Shown piece by piece: positions 55,575 to 64,000 of a DNA stretch of 64,000 nt. Within the stretch, counting starts at the first letter, position 1. Every line of letters starts with the position of its first letter. The translations under genes were made by a program, and so were the position numbers. Source of the DNA: Stictocephala bisonia (Eukaryota; Arthropoda; Insecta; Hemiptera; Membracidae); contig JAQJVL010000285.1 in the NCBI GenBank assembly GCA_035578905.1, positions 1,090,001 to 1,154,000 of the forward strand. The letters are read 5' to 3'. Under the pieces are notes generated by a model that was given only the letters and a program-made list of their open reading frames with translations, was not told the DNA's origin and did not search any database.

Positions 55575-57162
55575 ATAGTAGGCTACCTCATTCATATTGT
55601 TAAACTTTGGCCTAAAAGTAACTTAATGTAGACCTATGCTACTCAGGCATTATTACTATTATTGGATGGTAATTTTTTTTCTTTTAATAAATTAAAGGTA
55701 TTTACTTATAATAGTAACGATACTTTGAAATGAAAACTCAGTGAAGGATCCACATGATTAAACTTATGAGATTTTACTAACAACCTTGATAACCTTGTAA
55801 TTTAATAATAAATATTTGCGATCATAACTTACCTTTGTGTTAAAATGTTAATCAAGATTTTTTTGCAAACGTTAATATAAAAATATGTAGTACAAATTAC
55901 ACATAGTTGTCCAGCTAAAGTAGATGTTAAGAAAATACCAATAAAATTAGGGCTTGGTTCGTAAATATTGATTTGAGGAAGCCTTTATCTAAGAAAAACA
56001 AATTAATAGCGTTGCTTCAAACCCCCAAAGTAAAATAAACAGTTGTAAATTCACACTAATAATACACGTTTTCAACTAATTTAACAAAACGCTTAGAACT
56101 ATAATGAAAATAAAAGCTAGTCAAGGTTTCAGCGGAAGCCATTGCAACTTACAACTTTTTGGTTCAATTACATTTGACAGTTTACTTATTTTCATGTTGT
56201 CGTTGACGTTTCACGACTCAAGTCTCTGCCTGGCTAATATCGTTCATACGCTCTACATAGAAGTTAACAGATATTTAAAAATAATATAACCGAGATTTTA
56301 ATAGACGTTAATAGATTTTGAAAAAATAATATAACAGAGATTTTCTAAATCACTTCTTTCTAAAATTATTCCGAGGTATATTAAGTATAGCATTCTTGAC
56401 GAATTGAATTACTGCCAATAGGTGGGCATATGTATATAACATGTGTTTATACAACGGCGTTAATCAACCCTCCTGCTTGTTAACCACTCCAGACCAACTT
56501 GATGAACATGTCGAGCATCTCTACTTTCACCATAGATAAGCTCTCCTTGCCTCGACCCCATGCAAGTGTTCATACGTTGCATTCAAGAGTTCCCAACCCA
56601 ACCTACTTGGACCATGGGTGAAGTTAAATTCCTCAGGGTGCTCAGTTGGATCTGGCAGAGTACAAAACATTTTGCTGTCAAGGCAGCCTCAATCGTCAGA
56701 CCTTGACAATTAAGGCACTGTTGAAGACAAATGGAAGGACCTCATCAACACTATTGAGGTTGCAGATGCTACCTTACGTGAAAAGATACGTCTAACAAGT
56801 ACCCTCTTCAAATTGGACAGTACTGGTTCTACATGGATAAAGACAAATCTAGAGTATTTGCTGACGCATGTAACTACAATTCTCCCTGCATGATGATGTC
56901 ATTAATGAGGATCATGCTGGACTTGCCTGCTTTGACCATTTAATGGATTACCTCAATTTTAAATTAATCCATGCCCCTTCGCTATTTTCCTTCACAATGG
57001 AAATTAGGTAAGAAAATTCCCAGGCTCGGGAAGAACCCTACCGTTTCAAACAATCATTGATCTATTAGTCTACGGTACTTCAAACTTTAAAACGTCTGAA
57101 ATGGCTTTTCATTTCCCGCTCAACCGACGAATTTTATTTAGATAACACAGCCCAACACATAA

Positions 57163-59357
57163 TTTGGTGCCAAAGTTTTTGAAGCTGTTTCTTTATGAAT
57201 TCAGTGTGCTGAGTTCAAATTTGGCATTAGTTTTTACCCAGGAGCTTTAATTTTTTTTCTACGTGCTATTTAAGTTTGCGTTTTATTGTTAACATTCAGT
57301 TAAAGGTAAGAAGAAAAAAAAACATATTTTCACTTATTTTTGTAATTTATTTTATATTTATTCAACTGATATACAATATTAAAGGGAAAAGGATTCAAAT
57401 AAAATATATATGTTTAACTTGGTCAAGATACCAAAAATGTCTAAATAAAGCTCCTTCTCTTCGACAGTCTTGAATGAATTTTGTTAGGGCAGTCTGTCTG
57501 TAAATTCCAACAATAGTCTGCCATCATATGGGAATCCCATCTTCTTTGATACCTATCTTCCATAGTTTTTATGTCTTGATGAAATCTCTCCCCCTGTTCC
57601 TCACTGAAATCACCAAGATTTTCAGGAAAACGGTCCAAGTGACTGTGAAGGTAATGCAGCTTTATGCTCATGTTGCATCGTAAGTGATTGAAATTATCAA
57701 GCATATTGTTTACAAGCTGTTCATAGTTATCAGCTTTATAGTTGCCCAAAAAACCTTTGATTACGAGAACAAATGATGACCACGCACTTTGTTTCTTCTT
57801 CGTTCATCGATCGTTCGAAAAGAGGATAGTTCATAAGTTGTCTAATTTGTGGGCCATCAAAAATTCCAGCTTTTATTTTTTCAATACTAAGTGCAGTCAT
57901 CTTTTGACATATGTACAGAAAGCATTGACCATCCTGATTGAGAGCCTTCACAAACTGTTTCATCAGGCCTAGCTTTATGTGCAAAGGGGGCAAGATTATT
58001 TTGTTTCTTTCAACTAAAGATTCACGGATAACATTTTTTTCTCCGACAACCCTCCGGCTCCCTATTAGGCCATTCCCTTTTTGTCCAATGGTTTTGTTTA
58101 TCCCTGCTATCCCAAAGACACAAGAAACAAGGATATTTTGTGTAGCCACCTTGCTGACCGAGAAGAAAGTTTGCCATCTTTAAGTCTACACAAATGACCC
58201 ACCCGTGATCTTTATACATTATTTTCTCAATTACTAGAGCTATGTTGTTATATTCTTCTTTTAGTTTGGTGGAATGAGCAATAGGAATAGATCCAAATTT
58301 GTTGCCATTATGCAAAAGTACACACTTTAAACTGCGTTTGGAACTGTCAATAAAAAGGTGCCAGTCACTTGGAATATACTTAGCTAGACCCATTTTTGTA
58401 AGAAGCCCTTTAACATCATTACAGAACACAAGTTTATTTTCTTCAGAAAAAAAGGGAAGCAAATATTTTCCTCTAGACCGATAAAATGTAATTTTTGTCC
58501 CTTGTTCAAGCAGATTTTTTTCATTTAACCTAGAAGCTAAGAGTTCAGCAGCTTCCTTTGATAGGCTCAGATCTCGAACAAGATCACTCAACTCTTTTTG
58601 ATCAAAACGTTGAGGACTGTTTGATTCCTCCTCATAGTCACTATCCTTACCTTTATCTGGTTCACAAGGCGTGTCAGTATGATCTGATTCATCATCTGAG
58701 AGCTCTGGTAGCTGATGATATGTAGGGATCGGTATTTCATCTGAATGTGAAACAGGTCTTCTAGCAGATTCCAGATTAGGATAAGTCCATTTACTGCGGT
58801 TGTTCCGATTTATACCGTTAATGTTCACAACACAAAAGTAGTAGTCGTCATAGTGGTTCTTGGGTTCTCTCCAAACCATGGGAATGCCAAACTTTAAACA
58901 TCTCCTTTTGCCTGTAGTCCATTGACGTAAATGTTCTGTACAAGTTTTACAAACGACATGTGGAGCCCACGTTTTATCTTGGTCACCAAGCTTAACCCCA
59001 AAATATCCTATATACGCACGTTTCACAAAATCAGTTATAGTTTTCTGATTTTCTTGTGATGTGTACTCACCACAGATATAACAAAATACATCAGGGTGAT
59101 TAATGCAACTTTTACGGCTAGAACTCATTGCTTCAAAACATAAATGTACTGAATCACTGTTTTGAGGTTATGTTGAATAACCTCAATGATAATAATGAAT
59201 ATGATTTTGAATAATAAATCAATGATTTTGTATGTTCAATAAAAATTGAAAATACAAAATCTAAAAAAGTGGAGCTGATAGGGAAAAACGGGTTTCATAT
59301 TTGAAATCAGCACCAAATAAATGATAAAAAAACAGCTTTAAAATCTCAGGCACCAAA
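57163..59357 (-). mobile_element. TIR-bounded DNA transposon inserted in the LINE
   Basis: The ends are inverted repeats of about 80 bases: the left starts TTTGGTGCCAAAG and continues AAGCTGTTTCTTTATG and GTGCTGAGTTCAAAT. The right, reverse complemented, reads TTTGGTGCCTGAG, AAGCTGTTTTTTTATC and GTGCTGATTTCAAAT. The interrupted LINE reading resumes on both sides, which supports these edges. The one gene inside (57441-59128, minus) is frameshifted. No clear target-site duplication is visible. I do not recognise the TIR as belonging to a named superfamily. Confidence 0.75.
57441..59128 (-). pseudogene. Candidate transposase of an uncharacterised multicopy family, two frameshifts
   Basis: The first frame (59128-58022) gives 368 codons. 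N-terminal CxxC pairs (FCYICG at 16-19, VVCKTC at 60-63) suggest a ZAD-like zinc module. An acidic linker follows (about 140-170). The next part, WHLFIDSSKRSLKCVLLHNG ... GWVICVDLKMANFLL (Asp261, Asp315), reads like the first and fourth strands of an RNase H-like fold. It is followed by YPCFLCLWDSR (CxxC at 334-337). Near 58045-58085 the frame shifts and continues as VVGEKNVIRESLVERNKIIL and PPLHIKLGLMKQFVKALNQD. Near 57760 it shifts again to SAWSSFVLVIKGFLGNYKAD, then NMSIKLHYLHSHLDRFPENL, GDFSEEQGERFHQDIK and MADYCWNLQTDCP. I recall this family as widespread, multicopy and unnamed in arthropod genomes. The transposase function is inferred from the fold reading and the TIRs. Confidence 0.65.
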
Positions 59358-59689
59358 CAAAAAAAAAATTTTTTTTTTACTCTGTGTAATTGGCAAGAGC
59401 AGTACGGTTTTAGAAGAGGTCATACGACTAATCTTTAAATCTCCAGGATGGTGACGTCGTTTATAAATTCTTTGAACAACAGGCTGCACACTACAGCTTT
59501 TTTTATGTCAGCATGGCTTGTGACAACGTCTGGCCCAAGGGGATCCTCTAGAAGCTTGTCCATAGCCCCCTTCCTAAAAGTTTGATGCGTCCATTGTGGT
59601 CCTACCTGGCTGATCGACACTTCATGGTTTCTGATGAGTTAACGACCTCATCTCAACGTCCGGTAACTGTTGGTGTGTCACAGTAGAAG

Positions 59690-59795
59690 TGACCCACCCA
59701 TAAACGTACAGTGGAAGTGACCCACCCACCCACCCATACACATACAGTGGAAGTGACCCACCCACCCACCCATACACATACAGTGGAAGTGAGTG
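59690..59795 (-). repeat. 36-bp minisatellite, about three units
   Basis: The units CAGTGGAAGTGACCCACCC + ACCCACCCATACACATA are exactly 36 bases. Two are perfect copies and one partial copy precedes them. Read on the minus strand they match the CACTGTACGTGTATGGGTGG core of the arrays at 47960 and 62891. The array abuts the 3' end of the LINE remnant. Confidence 0.8.
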
Positions 59796-59799
59796 TTTG

Positions 59800-61760
59800 A
59801 GTCTTCTCTGTACCTGTGGTACATCAAAAATAAGCGTGTGTCCCCCCAAGTTTATTTTCTCACTCTCACTTCTTCTTCCTCTCACCCCTGCTTTTTCCCT
59901 CCTCCTCAATCTTCGTATAGATATATATCGTGTGTGTGTAAAAGAGAGAGAGAGGGGGGGAGGAATATAAAAGCCAAACAATTTCCTGAATTTTTTGGAT
60001 GTTAATCCACTCAAGCATGTATGGTATTGGCCCACCAATTCACGTTTAGAGGTATTAAGTAATTTAATTACTTTTAATTACTTACATTAATACACATAAG
60101 TAAAACTAAATTAAAGTATAATAAGGCAATTAAATATCAGCAAGAATATTGAAGTATGACATTTACTACCTTTCTTTTAGACTTAAGAAGATAAAACAAG
60201 TGGAAGAGGAACTGAGTGGCAAGGCGAGACGGTGTATATTCTTTTGTCAGGCTTGGATGCATAGCGCACAGTAAGAAGGGGAAGATCTAATCCTCTTTTT
60301 TCTAAGCAATAACATTGCATCAAAACTGATCATTGTCCTACTCACATTCCCTAGGTACCAAACCTCAGTACCTAGTAAAATAAGACGATCTTTAACTTTT
60401 TTAAGCCTCCCTTCAATTCTTAGAAATGTCTAAGTCCAACACAAATGCTATAAATAAAATATTTGATTACAAATAAATAAGTAAGACGGTTCACTTTTCT
60501 TACAAATAAAGACTAATATCTTAAAATTTGATTCACAGTTGTACGAGGCCCCGTTGTCTGTCTAGGCCATTCATACTGCAGGTATGTGTTAGCAAGTAGC
60601 AAAAACAGGCTGCATTTTACTTCCAAGAATTCAAGGGAGGCTTGGTAATAACTGCAGAAATGTGGATGGGCGGACACTAGGATCGGGTTCGACACAATGA
60701 CACATTAGGACTGCTGCCCCATCCACATTCGCAACATGGATGGTCATAAGAGAGTGAGTTGACCTTTAAAAAAACTACATTGAATAAATGAATATGACTA
60801 TTTTCATCAGGCGAATCCTATTATATGATAGTAAAGTGTGATTTAGAGATGCTGAAAGGTCTATGCTGTAACTATAAAGAAGACCTTCTTTCTTACCAAC
60901 AGTCCCGACTCAGACGACTCGACTGCTTATAGCCCAGTCAAAAAAGACTAAAAAAAGCCTGTATGCGCAACTAATTAGGGGAAAGCTGGATTTTTCCCTG
61001 ATGATAGACCATGATAAGAGGTAAATTTTCCCAAAAGTCCCCACTTCTCCCCCTTGTGCTTCCCCCCCTACCCCCCCTTGAACATGTTATTTGCAAGCTT
61101 TCGCTATAACGCGCATATCTCAGTTGTTGTTAGTCCAAAAATGGTTTTATTTTTGTTGTTGTATTTGTCTATAGACGGACTATAAATGTTATGAAGTGCA
61201 CTTTTATTGTAAAACTAATATTAAAGGCACCACAAAGTGATTAACTAAAAAAAATATATGAATTAGGGTGACGAGTTTGCAGTTTTTTCTGTATATCTGT
61301 TTATAACATAACTATAATAAAACATTGCTCATAAAATATTGTAGAAAATATAATTATCTTTAAATTGATACCCTTGGTGTGTTTGTATCGGGTAGTATGA
61401 GGCCCTAAGGGTCATTGCAAAGGGAGCGCGCACGTCTGGTTTCGCCGCGCTGGAGGTGTTATCTTGAGTTGCAGCATGCAGCGTGCTAACTAGCTAGCGT
61501 GTTATCGCACATAGACCCTACTATTAACTATGGTTCTACATATAATAGTGTGTTATTTTAAAAGCATGTAACAATAGCAATCACTGTATTTAATAATTGT
61601 TTTAGTTATGAAAGTGTTAGTAATGGTATGCTGTAAAAGAAATTAAGTTTTAAAAAACTGTAGTAACTGCCAAATATAGACTTAAACATTGGAATACACT
61701 CAGGCTTACTAAGAAAATACAGTTGTTTTATATATAAATGTATTATTTTATAGGACGCAA
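59800..61760. other. Intergenic sequence without a recognised gene
   Basis: A GA/GT microsatellite (about 59930-59960) is followed by AT-rich sequence. A C-rich run near 61040-61080 and a GC-rich patch at 61390-61510 (GGGAGCGCGCACGTCTGG..., GCATGCAGCGTGCTAACTAG) stand out. I could not assign them to a family or find terminal repeats. Confidence 0.4.
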
Positions 61761-62256
61761 TTTTCAATTTTTCCGTGCAGTTCCTTCCATAATGGGATTA
61801 AAAACAAAGCTGCAGTAGTTTTGAACTATGTCTCCATACGTCGCTTCATTTGGCCAGGGTACATAGTGCAGCAAAAAGCCACCATCAAAAACCGGTGTAT
61901 GCGTGTTGGAATGGAAGTTCTTCATAATGCCTTCACTAAAGACTTTGGTGAATGACGATTTAGTTCCTTTGCGCAATGATAAATCGTCAAACATTGATGG
62001 TGGAGTGCAAGCTAATTCGTACTCTAAGTACTTTTTCAGTTTGTTTGGGGAGTCACACACACATAATATTCGGTTGAAAAGTTGTTGGGGGTTAACAGTA
62101 ACTGCCTTGGATCGCACCATAACTGTCTTGTGAGTAGCTTGCGTAACAACCATATCTTTTCGGTGTAGTTTCATTCTCTCCAAACTTATTCCGCTCATCT
62201 TTTTTCATTTCTGCTACACCAACTTCATAAGCGTTATCACAGTTTACACTTTTGTT

Positions 62257-62485
62257 TGAAACAAAACCAGATTCTAATGAAACAAGTTCCCCAGACAGTT
62301 TTGTGAATGGGTTATACTGTTTCAACCATTCTGTAAACTTGTCAATATCACATTCATCCCTACGTTTTCTTGAAGCTCGGAGCTCCACGTTGAAACTCTT
62401 CAACTGCCTCGTGAACTTTTAAACAGTACGGGGTTCCTAGAATCCATTTAGATAATGTATTATCCGAAAACCCTCGACCGTGAAT
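62257..62485 (-). repeat. Left arm of an inverted duplication with 63744-64000
   Basis: This arm is the reverse complement of 63744-64000 with very few substitutions but lacks 28 bases near 62395. The deletion shifts the frame. The right arm continues past the end of the window, so the full length of the duplication is unknown. Confidence 0.9.
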
Positions 62486-62890
62486 ACATTCACCTGACCA
62501 AAAGTATCCTTTCCTGCGAACTGTGAAGTATCCTTTCCTAGTAAATACTTCAAATTCTTCCTTTGTTAGTTTAGAATCTCACTACAACATTTCTTGTACA
62601 TATATGTGTGCTGACTTGGCGTAAGGTAAAGGTATAGTGCCCGGCAGCGTGGAAATACGGCAAAAATTCCAGACAGGTGTGTAATTGAATGTACCAGTTT
62701 CCAGTTCTTTCAGCAAAAATGAATCTTAACATAAGATCAACGCATGTTAATAGATTAATCCACAGTTTTGCTGTTCTGCTTGAATTTCTTATCCCAACTA
62801 GAATCTCTTCAATTCTGTAAATGTCTTGATAAGTTGATTGGTCTGTCTTGATTCACCATCAAGACTAAAAAAATCATCCACATATATAAT

Positions 62891-63284
62891 ATCACTGTAC
62901 GTGTACGGTTTGGCGGGTGGCCAATACCATTGTACGTGTACGGGCGTGTGGGTGGCCTAATTCCACAGTACGTGTACGGACGGGTGGGTGGCCGAATACC
63001 ACTTTACGTGTATGGGCGGGCGGGTGGCCTAATACCACTGTACGTGTAAGGGCGGACGGGTGTGTCAATATAACTGCACGTGTACGGTTTGGTGGGTGGC
63101 GCAATACCACTGTACGTGTACGGGCGGGTGGGTGGCCGAATACCACTGTACGTGTACGGACGGCTGGGTGGCCGAATACCACTGTACGTGTAAGGGCAGG
63201 CGGGTGTGTCAATATCACTGCACGTGTACAGTTTGGTGGGTGGTGCAATACCACTGTACGTGTACGGGCGGGTGGGTGGCCGAG
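62891..63284 (+). repeat. 36-bp minisatellite, 11 units with higher-order pattern
   Basis: The core ACTGTACGTGTACGGGC recurs every 36 bases, 11 times. Four unit types can be told apart by the bases after the core: A (GGTTTGGYGGGTGG), B (GGGCGGGTGGGTGG), C (GGACGGSTGGGTGG) and D (AAGGGCRGRCGGGTGTGTC). Their order is A B C B' D A B C D A B, so ABCD forms a higher-order repeat of about 144 bp. Because 36 is a multiple of three, several frames on both strands are open through the array (for example a 12-residue TRTVVFGHPPAR repeat). I regard these as by-products. The array interrupts the broken protein copy around it. Confidence 0.92.
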
Positions 63285-63288
63285 AAAT

Positions 63289-63335
63289 CATGGAGATTTC
63301 TTTTTCGTGTCCCCCATGAAAAAGAAATCTCCATG
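63289..63335. repeat. Perfect 18-bp hairpin at the minisatellite edge
   Basis: CATGGAGATTTCTTTTTC (63289-63306) and its exact reverse complement (63318-63335) are separated by 11 bases. A further partial copy, TCTTTTTCATGG, follows. It lies between the last minisatellite unit and the resumed protein-family sequence. It could be a terminator-like or insertion-junction structure. Confidence 0.85.
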
Positions 63336-63716
63336 TCTTTTTCATGGTTCAACAACTGGTAGTAAACTGATTCTAACTTCTTGAGTTGTTCAACTAGGTG
63401 TGGGTACTGTTCTCTCAACACAATAACAAGGGATGCTGCTGTAAGAGTAAATGCCCGAATACTTCTAGAGTACGCATGACCACTTAACATGTGATTAACT
63501 GTATTATTACCATATACAGTTTCCCACAGTTTCTCCAATCCACTACCTTCCATAATACGCCCTACAGATCCCATGAACGACATTATAAGATGAAATCCTC
63601 CAAGGCGAACTATGGCTTTCGATAAATCGCTGTCAGGATCAGAATTTTGTACAATTACCGAAGATTTAAAAAAAAATGACTGATCAAATGTGACGACGCA
63701 TGATTGGCTTCTTTTC

Positions 63717-64000
63717 CTACATTGAAAAGTATAGGAGGTTTAATTCACGGTCGAGGGTTTTCGGATAATACATTATCTAAATGGATTCTAGGAACCCCGT
63801 ACTGTTTAAAAGTTCACGAGGCAGTTGAAGAGTACCTTGATTGTTCCCTGAAATTCAATGAGCAGCACGTGGAGCTCCGAGCTTCAAGAAAACGTAGGGA
63901 TGAATGTGATATTGACAAGTTTACAGAATGGTTGAAACAGTATAACCCATTCACAAAACTGTCTGGGGAACTTGTTTCATTAGAATCTGGTTTTGTTTCA
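63717..64000 (+). CDS. Partial second copy of the multicopy family, opposite strand
   Basis: The frame is open from about 63717 to the window end: FPTLKSIGGLIHGRGFSDN, LSKWILGTPYCLKVHEAVEE, YLDCSLKFNEQHVELRASRK, FTEWLKQYNPFTKLSGELVS. It starts in the middle of the family's block order, so its N-terminal half is missing here; the C-terminal half would lie past the window. It is better preserved than the minus-strand copy, with which it forms an inverted duplication. Confidence 0.65.

Larger units (their letters stand above)
56480..59690 (+). pseudogene. Decayed jockey-like LINE reverse transcriptase, split by an insertion
   Basis: The left part (to about 57160) decodes, with frameshifts, to YFPSQWKLGKKIPRPGKNP followed by SNNH.SISLRYFKL; compare the jockey-clade pattern YFP..WK.A.VI.I.KPGK....SYRPISLL. 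The right part (about 59385-59690) decodes to WQEQYGFRRGHTTN, VSMACDNVWPKGIL, LMRPLWSYLADRHFMVSDE and RPVTVGVSQ; compare EQFGFR..HST, LD.SKAFD.VWH.GLL, SYL..R.F.V and R...AGVPQ. The two parts are consecutive in the reverse transcriptase, so the sequence between them is an insertion. Several frameshifts and stops, so it is long dead. Confidence 0.75.
61764..63610 (-). pseudogene. Broken copy of a large multicopy arthropod protein family
   Basis: Pieces in order on the minus strand: GGFHLIMSFMGSVGRIMEGS, LEKLWETVYGNNTVNHMLSG (63610-63360); then a minisatellite insertion; then TAKLWINLLTCVDLMLRF, AERTGNWYIQLHTCLEFLPY (about 62790-62660); LTKEEFEVFTRKGYFTVRR; then HGRGFSDNTLSKWILGTPYC (62485); then FTEWLKQYNPFTKLSGELVS, NCDNAYEVGVAEM; and the end FNRILCVC..., LEYELACTPPSMFDDLSLRK, PVFDGGFLLHYVPWP. 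I recall this block order from an abundant, uncharacterised protein family in arthropod genomes. The function is unknown to me. At least four frameshifts or deletions, including a 28-bp loss near 62395 and loss of the segment before HGRGF. Confidence 0.7.

Noticed and set aside
62892..63384. Repeat proteins of 100-155 codons in the minisatellite
   Set aside because: They arise from a 36-bp unit that is a multiple of three, on both strands and in several frames. No start context or conserved domain.

Overview
This is eukaryotic, AT-rich DNA. It carries one intron-rich host gene and a dense mix of mobile elements. The repeat content (Penelope-like elements, TTAA-flanked short elements, tRNA-derived SINEs, a jockey-type LINE, and multicopy protein families I associate with arthropods) suggests an arthropod, probably an insect. 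I cannot name the species.

Host gene: the minus strand from 52851 down to 21771 encodes phosphatidylinositol 4-kinase beta (PI4KB; four wheel drive in flies). I could follow 14 coding exons with matching phases from an in-frame ATG to the stop. Together they give about 878 residues with the lipid-kinase-unique region, the ATP-binding lysine segment, the DRHNGN catalytic loop and the DFG motif. The introns are loaded with insertions. Intron 12 holds a perfect-centred palindrome of two Penelope-like reverse transcriptase ORFs. Introns 11, 12 and 13 hold TTAA-flanked elements. Intron 1 holds a foldback with hammerhead-like cores.

Layout. 1-11.2 kb is anomalous: short homopolymer runs dominate, and one repeat copy appears to be a corrupted version of another, so this looks like poor consensus sequence. 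11.2-21.7 kb is mostly AT-rich and non-coding, with a transposase remnant, Penelope ends, a 110-bp tandem repeat and two tRNA-like SINE heads. 21.7-52.9 kb is PI4KB with its insertions. 53.8-55.6 kb holds two TTAA elements that abut and share one TTAA. 56.5-59.7 kb is a decayed jockey-like LINE split by a TIR-bounded transposon. That transposon encodes a frameshifted protein with a zinc-ribbon-like N-terminus and a possible RNase H-like core. 59.7-64.0 kb holds 36-bp minisatellite units and two opposed, broken copies of another multicopy protein family. One copy is interrupted by an 11-unit minisatellite with higher-order organisation.

Most notable: (1) the zero-spacer Penelope palindrome, where each ORF begins inside the opposite arm; (2) repeated hammerhead-ribozyme-like cores at the ends of Penelope-type fragments at several loci, often as inverted pairs; (3) the TIR-bounded, possibly undescribed transposase family inserted into the LINE; (4) a 36-bp minisatellite that recurs at five places and has higher-order structure at one.
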